Assembly (NCBI RefSeq): GCF_001427635.1
Contig: NZ_LMHA01000002.1
Span: 62,001 to 126,000 of the forward strand
Reading direction: 5' to 3'
DNA length: 64,000 nucleotides
Source: Pseudoxanthomonas sp. Root65
Lineage (GTDB): Bacteria; Pseudomonadota; Gammaproteobacteria; Xanthomonadales; Xanthomonadaceae
Under the pieces are notes generated by a model, which was not told the DNA's origin, searched no databases, and saw only the letters and a program-made list of their open reading frames with translations. Made by a program: the position numbers and the translations under genes. Below, piece by piece: positions 37,597-46,861 of this stretch. Position 1 is the first letter of the stretch; every line of letters begins with the position of its first letter.

Positions 37597-38490
37597 GTGG
37601 ATATCGAAGAGCTGCGGACATTCGTCGAGGTCGCCGTTGCCGGCGGGGTGTCGCCCGCCGCCCGCAGGCTGGGCGTCTCCAAGTCGATCGTCAGCCGACG
37701 CCTGGCCCGGCTGGAGGCGGAACTCGGCGTCCAGTTGCTCGCGCGCAACACCCGGGGCGCGATGCTGACCGAAGCCGGCGCCACGTTGCGCGACCATGCC
37801 GCCCGCGCCTGTGCCGAAATCGATCTGGCCAAGGAGGCGATCCTGCCGGCCGACGACCTGCGTGGCCGGCTGCGGGTCTCGGTGCCGCTGTCCTTCGGTC
37901 CGACGCATTTCGCACCGGTACTCGCGAAGATGGCCAAGCGTCACCCGCGACTGCATATCCACACCGTCTACAGCGACCGCTTCGTCGACCTGATCGCGGA
38001 AGGCTTCGACTGCGCAATCCGGCTTGGCTATCTGCAGGACTCCAGCCTGCTGGCGCGGCGGGTGGGACCGATCCATGGCGCCCTCGTCGCCAGCCCCGAC
38101 TACATCGAGGCGCACGGCGCTCCGGAAACGCTGCAGCAACTGCTGGCGCACGAGGCCGTCATGCAGGGCACGGAATCCTGGCGGTTGATGGACGGCGAGC
38201 AGGTCGTCAGCGTGCACCCGCGTGGCCGCTTCAAGGCCGACAACGGCACCGCACTGGTGGCGGCCGCGCTGGCGGGTCTTGGCATCGCGATGCTGCCGGA
38301 TGGCCTGATCCACGAGCACGTTGCGTCGGGCGCGCTCGTGCCGGTCTTGCTGCGTCATCCGCCTGCGCCGGCCGGCATCTACGTGGTCCGTCCACCCGGC
38401 CAGCACCCGTTCGGGAAGGTGCGCGTGCTGACCGAACTGCTGATCGAGTGTTTCGAACACGTGCCGCGCATTGTAGAGCCCGGCACCTGA
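37597..38490 (+). CDS. LysR-family transcriptional regulator
   Basis: A 297-residue regulator. The helix-turn-helix is at residues 4-60 (IEELRTFVEVAVAGGVSPAARRLGVSKSIVSRRLARLEAELGVQLLARNTRG); the effector domain follows (GRLRVSVPLSFGPTHFAPVLAKM). The HTH and effector layout are those of the CrgA/DsdC-like large LysR group. A GTG start was chosen because it places the HTH at the usual distance from the N-terminus; longer readings are low-complexity. It likely controls the divergent hydrolase gene. Confidence 0.9.
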   Translation: MDIEELRTFVEVAVAGGVSPAARRLGVSKSIVSRRLARLEAELGVQLLARNTRGAMLTEAGATLRDHAARACAEIDLAKEAILPADDLRGRLRVSVPLSFGPTHFAPVLAKMAKRHPRLHIHTVYSDRFVDLIAEGFDCAIRLGYLQDSSLLARRVGPIHGALVASPDYIEAHGAPETLQQLLAHEAVMQGTESWRLMDGEQVVSVHPRGRFKADNGTALVAAALAGLGIAMLPDGLIHEHVASGALVPVLLRHPPAPAGIYVVRPPGQHPFGKVRVLTELLIECFEHVPRIVEPGT

Positions 38491-38587
38491 GACGCGCCGG
38501 CCCACGGGCTGGGGGAGCTTGTGGCGGAGCGGCGGCCCGGGATGTGTCATGCTGCCCGCGGTCGCAACGACCATGGGAGTGCATGTG

Positions 38588-38704
38588 ATGGCCAAGGGCC
38601 TGGACAAGAAGAAAGAGACGAAGAAGAAACCCGCGAAGACCATGAAGGAAAAGCGGGCGGAGAAGAGCGAGAAGAAGGCGACGCGCGGTTTCGCGCCGAC
38701 CTGA
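38588..38704 (+). CDS. Small Lys-rich protein
   Basis: A 38-residue protein, about 40 percent Lys/Arg: MAKGLDKKKETKKKPAKT continuing with MKEKRAEKSEKK. Short proteins of this kind occur widely in bacteria without known function; nucleic-acid binding is a guess. A GGGAGTG ribosome site lies just before the ATG, and a hairpin follows 25 bases after the stop, both supporting a real gene. An upstream in-frame ATG would add five residues. Confidence 0.6.
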   Translation: MAKGLDKKKETKKKPAKTMKEKRAEKSEKKATRGFAPT

Positions 38705-38729
38705 GCAGGCGGGATTGTAGTGCCGGCAA

Positions 38730-38758
38730 ATCCCGGGTGAGCCGAGCGAACCCGGGAT
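38730..38758 (+). terminator. Hairpin after the Lys-rich gene
   Basis: A 9-bp perfect stem ATCCCGGGT / ACCCGGGAT with an 11-base loop. Only a short T run (GCTTT) follows, so termination efficiency is uncertain. Confidence 0.5.
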
Positions 38759-38800
38759 GCTTTCGGCGCCGTAAGCGTCCTCGCCCGCCGGGCCGCAGGA

Positions 38801-38914
38801 TCAGCGCGGGTTGCGCATCACCCCGCCGCGGAACGTGAAGGCGGCATAGAACATCTCGATGTCGACGAAGCCTGCTTCGCGCAGCAGCGCCTCGTCCTGC
38901 GCGATGCCTTCCAT
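38801..38914 (-). pseudogene. C-terminal remnant of a SAM methyltransferase gene
   Basis: An open stretch of 37 codons ending in TGA that reads DEALLREAGFVDIEMFYAAF and then TFRGGV. This is the typical C-terminus of class I SAM-dependent methyltransferases (LREAGFxDVELFYAAFxFRGW). Nothing of the preceding 180-200 residues is present: upstream on this strand lies the promoter region of the cytochrome gene. It is most likely debris left by a deletion. Confidence 0.6.
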
Positions 38915-38994
38915 CGATGACGGTCCCGTGCGGGCAGGCTCTCGCGCGGGTATCGTTGATCCAGCCCGCCCGCCCGCTCCGCCGAGGAATCGCC

Positions 38995-40125
38995 ATGACG
39001 CCACGCCGCTTCGCCTGGATGACCCTCTTGCTGCTGGGCGGATTTGCCGGTGCGAGCGCCGCGCAGGCGCCCGCACCGGCGACGCCACGACCGGCGCAGG
39101 CCCTCAGCGAGCAGGCGGCGAAACAGGCCGGCGATCACTACCAGCGCTATTGCGCGCTGTGCCATGGCCGCGATCGCGAGGGCCACGCCAACGACCATGC
39201 GCCGTCGCTGCGTTCGCGTTCGCTGCTGGAGTCCGGCATGCCGGTGATCATCGGTGAAGCCATCGCCTACGGCCGGCCCGGCACGCCGATGGGCGGCTAT
39301 GTCGATGAAGTCGGCGGGCCGATGACGCGTGCGCAGATCGTCGACATGGTGCGCTGGCTGCGCCGGGAAGCGGGTGTGCAGCCACTGGCCAGTGAACGCG
39401 GCGCGGCCTTCGATCGCGTGGCCGGCGACGTCGCCAACGGTGCGGTGGTCTACCAGCGGAACTGCGCGAGCTGCCACGGCGCGAAAGGCGAAGGCGGCAC
39501 CGGCACGGCGCTGGCCAACCCCACCATGCTGGCGCTGACGCCGGACCGCTTCCTGCGGCACGCCATCGTGCAGGGGCGGCAGGGCACGCCCATGCCGGCG
39601 TTCGGCAACGTACTCAGCGAGGCGCAGATCGATGACGTCACCGCGTTCCTGCGCAGCCGCAGCACCGGCTGGACGGCCGGCAAGCAGGCGCTGCGCACAC
39701 CGCCCGCTGCCGGTGACTACGTCATCAACAAGAAGGGCAGCGCACCGGACTTCGGTGCGCTGAAGGATGACCGCTACGTCAGCGCAGCGGTGCTCGATCG
39801 CGAATTGAAGGCCGGGCGCCGCATGGTGCTGCTGGACACACGCGTGGCCTCGATGTGGCAGATGGCGCACATCGAAGGCGCGGTGCCGGTGCCGTACTAC
39901 AGCCGGGAGGAGGCTTTCGCGGCGCTGCCGCGCGATGGCACGTGGATCGTCGCCTACTGCGAGTGCCCGCGCGCGGCGGCCGATTCGGTGGTGAAGCGGC
40001 TGCGCGAGGAAGGAGGCTTCGAAAACACCGCCGTGCTGTGGGAAGGCATCCAGGGCTGGGTCAGCCTGGGGTATCCCGTGGTCGCGGGCGACGCGTCGAA
40101 ACCTGCGGCGCCCGCGAAACCCTGA
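38995..40125 (+). CDS. Exported diheme cytochrome c fused to a rhodanese domain
   Basis: A 376-residue periplasmic protein. A signal peptide (1-23) is followed by two c-type heme sites (CALCH near residue 51, CASCH near 160), each with a distal Met-containing cytochrome-c fold (PMGGYVDEVGG; TPMPAFGNVL). A C-terminal rhodanese domain has LLDTRVASMWQMAHIEGAVPV and a Cys-containing loop AYCECPRAAA where the sulfur-carrying cysteine is expected. Electron transfer coupled to sulfur transfer is the obvious inference. It stands alone between the methyltransferase remnant and the lipid operon, which it converges on. Confidence 0.88.
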   Translation: MTPRRFAWMTLLLLGGFAGASAAQAPAPATPRPAQALSEQAAKQAGDHYQRYCALCHGRDREGHANDHAPSLRSRSLLESGMPVIIGEAIAYGRPGTPMGGYVDEVGGPMTRAQIVDMVRWLRREAGVQPLASERGAAFDRVAGDVANGAVVYQRNCASCHGAKGEGGTGTALANPTMLALTPDRFLRHAIVQGRQGTPMPAFGNVLSEAQIDDVTAFLRSRSTGWTAGKQALRTPPAAGDYVINKKGSAPDFGALKDDRYVSAAVLDRELKAGRRMVLLDTRVASMWQMAHIEGAVPVPYYSREEAFAALPRDGTWIVAYCECPRAAADSVVKRLREEGGFENTAVLWEGIQGWVSLGYPVVAGDASKPAAPAKP

Positions 40126-40141
40126 CCGCGCCCGCGCGCCC

Positions 40142-40669
40142 TCAGTGCGGCACGCGGCGGATCTTCGACACGTCGTAACCCAGCGCCTGGATCTGGCGCA
40201 CGCGCGCCTGGTAGTCGGCTTCGGGGATCTGCGGCGTGCGCGCCATCAGCCACACGTAGTCGCGCTTGCTGCGGCCGACGATGGTTTGCTGGTAGTCGGC
40301 ATCGATCCAGGCGATCACGTACTCGGCCTGGATCGGCCAGACGAACTGCATGTCCCACACCGCGCCGCCGCCATCGGGCTTGACCGTACCGACCGGGTGC
40401 ATGGTCTTCTCCGGCCCGTCCAGCGCGCCCTTGCGGAAGCGGAACGTGGTCTGGATGCGGCCATCCGGCAGCCTGGCGTAGGACTCCACCGCCTTGTAGG
40501 CCTCGCGCTCCGGGAAGGACGGGATGTGCGCGATGACGTACCAGTCGCCCATGAAGCGGTCCACGTCCACCGGCGCCGCGGTAGGGATGGAGGGTTTGAC
40601 GTTGCCGGAACGACAGGCGGCGGTGGTCGCGATGACCAGCGCTAGCGCAAGGAGAGGCAGGGTACGCAT
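40142..40669 (-). CDS. Lipocalin family lipoprotein (Blc-like)
   Basis: A 175-residue outer-membrane lipoprotein with lipobox TAAC near residue 19. Lipocalin signature: VDVDRFMGDWYVIAHIPSFPERE, with WPIQAEYVIAWIDADYQQTIVGRSKRDYVWLMAR later. Bacterial lipocalins bind fatty acids or lysophospholipids. It is the last gene of the seven-gene lipid operon, 1 base after the methyltransferase stop, and would carry or salvage modified lipids there. Confidence 0.92.
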   Translation of the reverse strand: MRTLPLLALALVIATTAACRSGNVKPSIPTAAPVDVDRFMGDWYVIAHIPSFPEREAYKAVESYARLPDGRIQTTFRFRKGALDGPEKTMHPVGTVKPDGGGAVWDMQFVWPIQAEYVIAWIDADYQQTIVGRSKRDYVWLMARTPQIPEADYQARVRQIQALGYDVSKIRRVPH

Positions 40670-40670
40670 G

Positions 40671-41753
40671 TCAGTGCTCCCGGGCCGGACGCTGGAAGCG
40701 GTAATGCGCCACCAGCCATTCCTGGCCGTTGCGATAGCCGAACAGTTCGGCGCAGGCCATCCAGAACATGCGCCAGCGCTGGTTCCACAGCGCGGCGGCA
40801 TCGCCGTAGGCCTCGCGCAGCACGGCCATCACCGCGTCGCGGTTGGCATCGTGCAGGGCCAGCCAGTGGTTGGCGGTGCGCTGGTAGTGCGTGCCATCCA
40901 GCAGCCAGCGCTCCTGCAGGTGCAGGTGGTCCTGGAAGAACAGCAGCAGGTCGGCCGACGGCATCATGCCGCCGGTGAAGAAATGCCGGCCCATCCAGTT
41001 GTCCTCACCCTGCGTCTCGAACGGATACATCAGGTGGCGATGCACGAAGATGTGCACGAACAGCGCGCCGCCCGGCCGCAGCGCGTCGTGGATGCGCCGC
41101 ATCAGCGCGGCGTGGTTGCTGACATGCTCGAACATCTCCACCGACACGCAGCGGTCGAAGGCCTGCTGTTCCAGCTGCAGCTGGTTGACGTCGCAGGTGA
41201 TGGCGCGCACGTTGCCCAGGCCGCGTTCGTTGCAGCGCGCCTCGATGAACTGGCGCTGCGAGTGCGAGTTGGACACGGCGGTGATGCGCGCGTTCGGATA
41301 ACGCTCGGCCATCCACAGGGTCAGCGAGCCCCAGCCGCAGCCCAGTTCCAGGATGTCCTGGCCGTCGGCCAGCGCGGCGCGTTCGCCGTACAGCGCCAGC
41401 ATCGCCTCTTCGGCCTGGTCCAGCGTCTCGTCGCCGGTCGGGTAGTAGCAACTGCTGTACTTCAGCCGATGGCCGAGGCAGTGGCGGAAGAAGTCCGCCG
41501 GCAGTTCGTAGTGCTGGCGGTTGGCCGCGTCCGTGTGCACCGCCAGCGCGCCCTGCTTTAGCGCACGCAGCCGATGCGCGAGCAGGGCCGACTGCGCTTC
41601 CTGGCCGCCCACGCTCTCGTCGCGCAGGCGCTGCGCGCACAACTGGCGGATGCCGGCGCGGATCGCCGCATCGGGCAACAGGCCGCGTTCGGCCAGGCCG
41701 AGCAGGCCGGGAGCGGCGCGATCGGCCGCCAGTTCGTCCACCATTGCGTTCAT
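40671..41753 (-). CDS. CFA-type SAM-dependent methyltransferase
   Basis: A 360-residue class I methyltransferase related to cyclopropane-fatty-acid synthases. SAM site ILELGCGWGSLTLWMAE, then AVSNSHSQRQFIE and VEMFEHVSNHAALMRRI. The early motif ANRQHYELPADFFRHCLG and SSCYYP resemble the CFA family, but it lacks the N-terminal acyl-binding domain of the true synthase two genes upstream. Rhodobacter UfaM, which methylates a fatty-acid double-bond carbon in furan-lipid synthesis, belongs to this wider group, so a similar step is possible. The start overlaps the DUF1295 stop (ATGA). Confidence 0.85.
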   Translation of the reverse strand: MNAMVDELAADRAAPGLLGLAERGLLPDAAIRAGIRQLCAQRLRDESVGGQEAQSALLAHRLRALKQGALAVHTDAANRQHYELPADFFRHCLGHRLKYSSCYYPTGDETLDQAEEAMLALYGERAALADGQDILELGCGWGSLTLWMAERYPNARITAVSNSHSQRQFIEARCNERGLGNVRAITCDVNQLQLEQQAFDRCVSVEMFEHVSNHAALMRRIHDALRPGGALFVHIFVHRHLMYPFETQGEDNWMGRHFFTGGMMPSADLLLFFQDHLHLQERWLLDGTHYQRTANHWLALHDANRDAVMAVLREAYGDAAALWNQRWRMFWMACAELFGYRNGQEWLVAHYRFQRPAREH

Positions 41754-42547
41754 CGTGTCGCCTCCTTGGTGGCGGGTTTGGGAAACCAGGGGAACAGCAT
41801 CGGCGTGGTGCGCTGGTACTCGCGGTACTCCTCGCCGCGCGTGCGCAGGGCCTGCGCCTCGGTATAGGGGATGCCGCTGATCCAGCGCAGGAACACGTAC
41901 ATCACCACCGGTCCGCACCACGACAGCCACGCCCAGGGCGAGCCGACCGCGAGCGCGATGTACGCGAACCAGTGCAGCCACTCGAAGAAGTAGTTGGGAT
42001 GGCGCGAATAGCGCCACAACCCGTCACGGCAGGTCTTGCCGCGGTTGGCCGGGTTGGCGCGGAAGCGCGCCAGTTGGGCGTCGGCGATCGCTTCGCCGGC
42101 GACGCTGCCGATCCAGATCGCCACCGCCAATACGATCCACGGCCACGCCGTGTCCACCGGGCTGCGCGCGACCGCAGCGAAGGGCAGGGCGAATAGCACC
42201 ACCAGCAGCGCCTGCGCCATGAAGAACAGGAAGAACTTGCCCTGGTGCCCCTGCCAATGCTCGCGCAGGTAGCGGTAGCGGCCATCTTCCGGCTCGCTGC
42301 GTACGCGATGCCAAAGGTGCAGGGCCAATCGTGCACCCCACACGCCGCCGAGCACCGCCAGCGTCGCCCGCGCCTGCCATGCGCCGTCGCCCAGCGCCGC
42401 CAGCAGCACCGCACTGCCACCGACGCAGGCCGACCACAGCACGTCGACGATGCCGGCATTGTCGTGGCGTCGCTGCCACCACCAGCCGAGCGTCATCACT
42501 GCGGCGGCGAGCACGGCGACCAGGCCGAGCGAATGCAGCGCGCTCAT
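41750..42547 (-). CDS. DUF1295 integral membrane protein
   Basis: A 265-residue membrane protein with about seven helices. The C-terminal half has the DUF1295/steroid-5-alpha-reductase-like block GLWRYSRHPNYFFEWLHWFAY and later GEEYREYQRTTPMLFPWFP, typical of membrane NADPH-dependent reductases and methyltransferases (ICMT clan). In the sigma-ChrR neighbourhood it would act on unsaturated acyl chains. Coupled by four-base overlaps to genes on both sides. Confidence 0.88.
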   Translation of the reverse strand: MSALHSLGLVAVLAAAVMTLGWWWQRRHDNAGIVDVLWSACVGGSAVLLAALGDGAWQARATLAVLGGVWGARLALHLWHRVRSEPEDGRYRYLREHWQGHQGKFFLFFMAQALLVVLFALPFAAVARSPVDTAWPWIVLAVAIWIGSVAGEAIADAQLARFRANPANRGKTCRDGLWRYSRHPNYFFEWLHWFAYIALAVGSPWAWLSWCGPVVMYVFLRWISGIPYTEAQALRTRGEEYREYQRTTPMLFPWFPKPATKEATR

Positions 42548-43791
42548 GCGGCCTCCGGGTGGCCGGGACGCGCCATCAGCAGGTGCGATACGCCGATGGA
42601 TCGCTCGAGGAAGCCGCCTTCGCAGTAAGCCAGATAGAACTCCCACAGGCGGATGAAGCGCTCGTCGAACCCCTGTGCGCGCACCTCGGGCAGGCGGGTC
42701 ATGAAGCGGCGCCGCCACGCGCGCAGCGTGTACGCGTACGACAGGCCGAAGTCTTCCTGGTGCACCACCTGCAGATCGCTGGCGCGGGTCTTGGCGGCGT
42801 ACATGGCGTTGAGCGAGGGAATGAAGCTGCCCGGGAAGACGAAGCGCTTGATGTAGTCCACCGCATCGCGCGCCTGCACATAGCGGTGGTCCTCGATGGT
42901 GATGGCCTGCAGCAGCGCCTGTCCGCCCGGACGCAGCAGCGTGCCGAGCTTGCCGAAGAACGTCTCCAGGTACCGCGCGCCGATCGCCTCGATCATCTCG
43001 ATCGAGACCAGCTTGTCGTACGTGCCCTGCAGATCGCGGTAGTCCTGCAGCAGCAAGGTCACCCGGTCCTCCAGGCCGGCGGCGGCCACGCGTGCGCTGG
43101 CCAGCGCATGCTGCTCGCGCGAGATCGTGGTGGTGGTGACGTGGGCGCCGTAATGGCGCGCCGCGTGCAGGGCGAACCCGCCCCAGCCGGTACCGATCTC
43201 GACCACCCGATCGCCCGGCGACAGCCCCAGCTTGCGGCAGACCGCGTCCAGCTTGCGGTACGAGGCGGTGTCCAGGTCGTCGTCCGGCGAGGCGAACATC
43301 GCCGACGAATACATCAGGTCCGGCGACAGGAACAGGGCGAAGAAGTCGTTGCCCAGATCGTAGTGCGCGGCGATGTTGCGCCGGCTGCCTTCACGCGTAT
43401 TGCGGCGCAATGCATGCCAGCTGCGCAACGCCCAGCCACCCAGCCGCGCCAGGCCGGTCTCCATGCCGTCCAACAGGGCACGGTTGCGTACCAGCAGGCG
43501 TACCAGGCCGACCAGGTCGTCACAGCGCCAGTGACCGGCGATGTAGGCCTCGCCGGCGCCAACGCTGCCCTGCGCGGCCACGGCGCGGTAGAACGCCGGC
43601 TCGTCGATCCACAGGTGGACGGTCGGCAGCGCTCCGTCGCCGGACTTGCCGAACCGGTGCTCGCCCAGCGCATCACTGACCACCAGGACGCCATGGTCCA
43701 GCGCATCCAGGCGCGCCAGCAGCTGCGAGCGCAGCAGTCGGTCGAGCGCGCCGTAGGACGGTGCAGTGGAAATGTCGACGATCTGGTTCAT
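42544..43791 (-). CDS. cfa: Cyclopropane-fatty-acyl-phospholipid synthase
   Basis: A 415-residue enzyme adding a SAM-derived methylene across cis double bonds of membrane phospholipids. Motifs: [28 protein letters not shown], the SAM-binding [29 protein letters not shown], and [10 protein letters not shown]. The N-terminal domain carries [30 protein letters not shown]. The start MNQIVD was chosen; the open frame upstream is a shadow of DUF1365. Being inside this operon rather than alone suggests a stress-induced form. Confidence 0.93.
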   Translation of the reverse strand: MNQIVDISTAPSYGALDRLLRSQLLARLDALDHGVLVVSDALGEHRFGKSGDGALPTVHLWIDEPAFYRAVAAQGSVGAGEAYIAGHWRCDDLVGLVRLLVRNRALLDGMETGLARLGGWALRSWHALRRNTREGSRRNIAAHYDLGNDFFALFLSPDLMYSSAMFASPDDDLDTASYRKLDAVCRKLGLSPGDRVVEIGTGWGGFALHAARHYGAHVTTTTISREQHALASARVAAAGLEDRVTLLLQDYRDLQGTYDKLVSIEMIEAIGARYLETFFGKLGTLLRPGGQALLQAITIEDHRYVQARDAVDYIKRFVFPGSFIPSLNAMYAAKTRASDLQVVHQEDFGLSYAYTLRAWRRRFMTRLPEVRAQGFDERFIRLWEFYLAYCEGGFLERSIGVSHLLMARPGHPEAA

Positions 43792-44564
43792 GGGGTCTCG
43801 CGGGCAAGGGGGGAGTGGTCGTGTACGGGTGTCCGCTTCAGCCAGAGGCGCAGCGCCTGCCAGTGGATGCCGCCGATCACCTGCGCGGTCATCAACGGAT
43901 AGCGCCACAGCACGCGTGCCAGCGACGCGCCATCCAAGGGTCGTCTGAGCAGCGTCAGCGTGGCGTCGAAGGCGCGCTGTCCCTCGCGATCCACCTGCAT
44001 GTGCACACGCAGCGCCTCGTCGGGCGTGCCGAAACGCCAGCGGTAAGCGCAGTCCATCGGCAGGAACGGCGACACGTGGAAGGCCTTGTCGAACCCCCAT
44101 TCCCAGCCGTCGCCCTGCGGCACGCCATCGCGTACCGGCAAGACGTAGCTGTGGCGTTCGCGCCAGGGCGTGTTGGTGATTTCGGCGAGCACCGCGTCCA
44201 GCGTGGTGCCGTCGGGCCGGAAGCAGTAGTAGAAACTCACCGGGTTGAAGACGTAGCCGCCGTAGCGCAGGTGCGTGAGCAGGCGCACGGGCCCCTGCGG
44301 GCGATGACCGAGCTGGCGCTCGACGCGGTCGCGCACGGCCTCGGCCAGCGGCCGGTCGTGCGGCGCCAGGTAATCGCTGCGGCGGAATTCGGCCAGGTTG
44401 CGGCGGTCCACCGACCACAGCCAGCGCCGGTCGAACACGCGGTCGAGTTCGTCCAGGTCCAGGTACAGCTGCGCCATGCGGTAGCGGAACGCATGCGGCC
44501 GCGGCGTGTGCCGGCGGTGGCGCACCCAGCCTTCGTACAAGGCGCTGGCGAGCGGTGCGCTCAT
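43788..44564 (-). CDS. DUF1365 family protein
   Basis: A 258-residue protein of DUF1365 (COG3496), one of the families consistently found in RpoE-ChrR regulons. Characteristic parts: [22 protein letters not shown] at the start and [16 protein letters not shown] in the middle. Molecular function is unknown; the family is always coupled with the FAD oxidoreductase and CFA genes, so a shared lipid-modifying step is inferred. Overlaps its neighbours by four bases on both sides. Confidence 0.92.
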   Translation of the reverse strand: MSAPLASALYEGWVRHRRHTPRPHAFRYRMAQLYLDLDELDRVFDRRWLWSVDRRNLAEFRRSDYLAPHDRPLAEAVRDRVERQLGHRPQGPVRLLTHLRYGGYVFNPVSFYYCFRPDGTTLDAVLAEITNTPWRERHSYVLPVRDGVPQGDGWEWGFDKAFHVSPFLPMDCAYRWRFGTPDEALRVHMQVDREGQRAFDATLTLLRRPLDGASLARVLWRYPLMTAQVIGGIHWQALRLWLKRTPVHDHSPLARETP

Positions 44565-45841
44565 GCCAGCACCAGCGCGTCTTCGCGCAAGGACATCGCC
44601 GCATGCCGTGCCTCTAACTCATTCACCAGTTCATGCGCACTGCGGATCCCGTCCTCATGGAAGCCCCAGCCCCAGTAGGCGCCGGCGAACCACGTGCGCC
44701 GCTGTCCCTGGATCTCCGCCTTGCGGTGTTGCGCGGCGACCATGGCGTGGTCGTAGACGGGATGGCGGTAGTGCATGCGGCGCAGGATGCGGGCCGGGTC
44801 GATTGCGTCGCTGCGGTTGAGCGTTACCACGAACGGCTCCGGCGACGCGATGCCCTGCAGCAGGTTCATGCAGTAGCTGACCGTACACGGCGCCGATGGG
44901 TCACGCGGCACATGCGCGTTCCATGCGGCCCACGCCTTGCGGCGGCGCGGCAGCAGGCGCGCATCGGTATGCAGCACGGTGTCGTTGGACTGGTAGCGGA
45001 TCGCGCCGAGGATGTCGCGTTCGCGGCCGTCGGCATCGTGCAGCAGGCGCAGCGCGTCGTCGCTGTGGCAGGCCATCACCACCTGGTCGAAGCGCTCTGT
45101 GCCGGCGGCCGTCACCACCTCTACCTGCTCCGCCTGGCGCAGCACCGCACTGACCGGCGTGGCCACGCGCTCCTGCACGCGCCACCGGCGCCGCAAGGCC
45201 TCCACGTAGGTCGCCGAGCCCCCGGTCACCACGCGCCACGGCGAGCGCTCGCCCAGCGTCAGCATGTGGTGGTTGGCCATGAACTGCACCAGATAGCGCG
45301 CCGGAAACGCCAGGATGCCCTGCGGCGGCGACGACCACAGGGCGGACGCCATCGGCACCAGATGCTCGTCGCGGAATGCGGCACCGTAGCCGCCCTGCTG
45401 CAGGTAGTCGCCCAGCGTCGGACCGGTGTCGTCGCCCTCCAGCAGGGCGGGCGCCTCGCGGTAGAAGCGGGCCAGGTCGCGCAACATGCCCCAGAAGCGC
45501 GGCGACACCAGGTTGCGGCGCTGGCAGAACAACGTGTCCAGCGAGGTCGCGTTGTACTCCCTGCCGCTGCGCTCGCTGTGCACGGCGAAGCTCATCGTGG
45601 TCGACTGCGAGGCCACCCCGAGTTCGTCGAACAACCCGCACAGCAGCGGATAGTGGTGCGGATTGAAGACGATGAAACCGCTGTCGATCCGGTACTCGCG
45701 CCCCGCCTGTTCGACCGTGTGCGTATGCGTGTGCCCGCCGAGGTAGTCGTTCGCCTCGAACAGCACCACCTCGTGCCGCTGCGACAGCCACCACGCCGAC
45801 GCGAGTCCGGCGATGCCCGATCCGATGACCGCGATGCGCAT
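44561..45841 (-). CDS. FAD-dependent oxidoreductase of the amine oxidase/desaturase type (COG2907)
   Basis: A 426-residue flavoprotein. FAD-binding GxGxxG at [20 protein letters not shown], then the family block [27 protein letters not shown] and [20 protein letters not shown], with a C-terminal FAD segment ([15 protein letters not shown]). COG2907 members accompany DUF1365 and CFA in RpoE-ChrR regulons. A redox step on an acyl chain is likely; substrate unproven. It starts 2 bases after the desaturase stop. Confidence 0.9.
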   Translation of the reverse strand: MRIAVIGSGIAGLASAWWLSQRHEVVLFEANDYLGGHTHTHTVEQAGREYRIDSGFIVFNPHHYPLLCGLFDELGVASQSTTMSFAVHSERSGREYNATSLDTLFCQRRNLVSPRFWGMLRDLARFYREAPALLEGDDTGPTLGDYLQQGGYGAAFRDEHLVPMASALWSSPPQGILAFPARYLVQFMANHHMLTLGERSPWRVVTGGSATYVEALRRRWRVQERVATPVSAVLRQAEQVEVVTAAGTERFDQVVMACHSDDALRLLHDADGRERDILGAIRYQSNDTVLHTDARLLPRRRKAWAAWNAHVPRDPSAPCTVSYCMNLLQGIASPEPFVVTLNRSDAIDPARILRRMHYRHPVYDHAMVAAQHRKAEIQGQRRTWFAGAYWGWGFHEDGIRSAHELVNELEARHAAMSLREDALVLA

Positions 45842-45843
45842 GC

Positions 45844-46794
45844 TCAGCGCCTCGCCTTGGCCAACACCCACGCGGGCACCGGCTTGAGGTCGCGCACCAG
45901 CCCCAGCAGCGCCATCGCGCGCAGGCCGTACCAGGTGAGGTCGATCTCCCACCAGCGGAAGCCCTGGCGTGCGGTGCCGGGGAAGAAGTGGTGGTTGTTG
46001 TGCCAGCCCTCGCCGAAGGTCAGCAGCGCCAGCCACAGGTTGTTGCGGCTGTCGTCGCGCGTGTCGAAGCGGCGGCGGCCGAAGCGGTGGGCCAGCGAAT
46101 TGATGGTGACCGTCGCATGGAACAGCACGACGGTCGACACGAAGAAGCCCCACACCAGCAGTTGCGGACCGCTGGTGCCCAGGTGCGGGGCCACGCGTTC
46201 CAGCAGCGCGCCTACGCCGAACAAGGCGGAGGCCAGCAGCACCGGCACCACGGTGTCGTAGCGGTCCAGCCAGCGCAGCTCCGGGTAGCGTGCCAGGTCG
46301 GGGATGCGCGACCAGTCCGTGCGGAAGCCACCGCGGGTGAGGAACCAGCCCGCATGGCTCCACCAGAAGCCATGCACGCCGGGGGAGTGCGGGTCGGCCG
46401 CCGTGTCGGCGTGGCGATGGTGGTTGCGGTGGTGGGCGGCCCACCACAGCGGTCCGCGCTGCACGCTGGACGCGCCGATCAGCGCGAACACGAACTGCAG
46501 CACGCGCGAGGTGCGGAAGGTGCGGTGCGAGAAGTAGCGATGGTAGAAGCCGGTGATGGCGAACATGCGCACGGCGTACAGCGCCAGTGCGACGATCAGC
46601 GCGATGGGCGACACGCCCACCCACAGCACCGCCACGCAGGCCAGGTGCATGCCGATGAAGGGCAAGGCCCGCAACCAGTCGATGCGGGCCGCCTGCGCGT
46701 CATCGTCCTGTACGTCCTCCGTGTCGAACCAGCGGCGAATCGCGGCAAAGCCGCGCCGCGCCGGCGGAGGGGTGGGGGAGTCGCTTGCCGGCAT
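45844..46794 (-). CDS. Membrane fatty acid (acyl-CoA type) desaturase
   Basis: A 316-residue, membrane di-iron desaturase. The three histidine boxes are [13 protein letters not shown] and HNNHH in [14 protein letters not shown], the delta-9 desaturase pattern, with four hydrophobic helices. It introduces a double bond into acyl chains, which would give substrate to the two CFA-type enzymes in the operon. It is the first gene of the unit, starting 28 bases after an ECF-type -10 element. Start MPASDSP was chosen; upstream codons would cover the promoter. Confidence 0.92.
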   Translation of the reverse strand: MPASDSPTPPPARRGFAAIRRWFDTEDVQDDDAQAARIDWLRALPFIGMHLACVAVLWVGVSPIALIVALALYAVRMFAITGFYHRYFSHRTFRTSRVLQFVFALIGASSVQRGPLWWAAHHRNHHRHADTAADPHSPGVHGFWWSHAGWFLTRGGFRTDWSRIPDLARYPELRWLDRYDTVVPVLLASALFGVGALLERVAPHLGTSGPQLLVWGFFVSTVVLFHATVTINSLAHRFGRRRFDTRDDSRNNLWLALLTFGEGWHNNHHFFPGTARQGFRWWEIDLTWYGLRAMALLGLVRDLKPVPAWVLAKARR

Positions 46795-46821
46795 CACGGG
46801 GGTCTCGATTGCGTCGACCCA

Positions 46822-46850
46822 TACTACGGACCAAGTCGTGCATTGGATGC
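46822..46850 (-). promoter_or_regulatory. ECF sigma promoter of the lipid operon
   Basis: On the minus strand: -35 GCATCC (46845-46850), 16 bases, -10 CGTAGTA (46822-46828). The start codon of the desaturase lies 28 bases downstream. Identical in -35, spacing and CGTA to the two promoters near 47.7 kb. Confidence 0.82.
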
Positions 46851-46861
46851 GTGACGGCCGG

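Noticed and set aside
43792..44604. Upstream extension of the CFA synthase
   Set aside because: It reads DUF1365 in another frame; MNQIVD at 43791 overlaps the DUF1365 stop as elsewhere in the operon.
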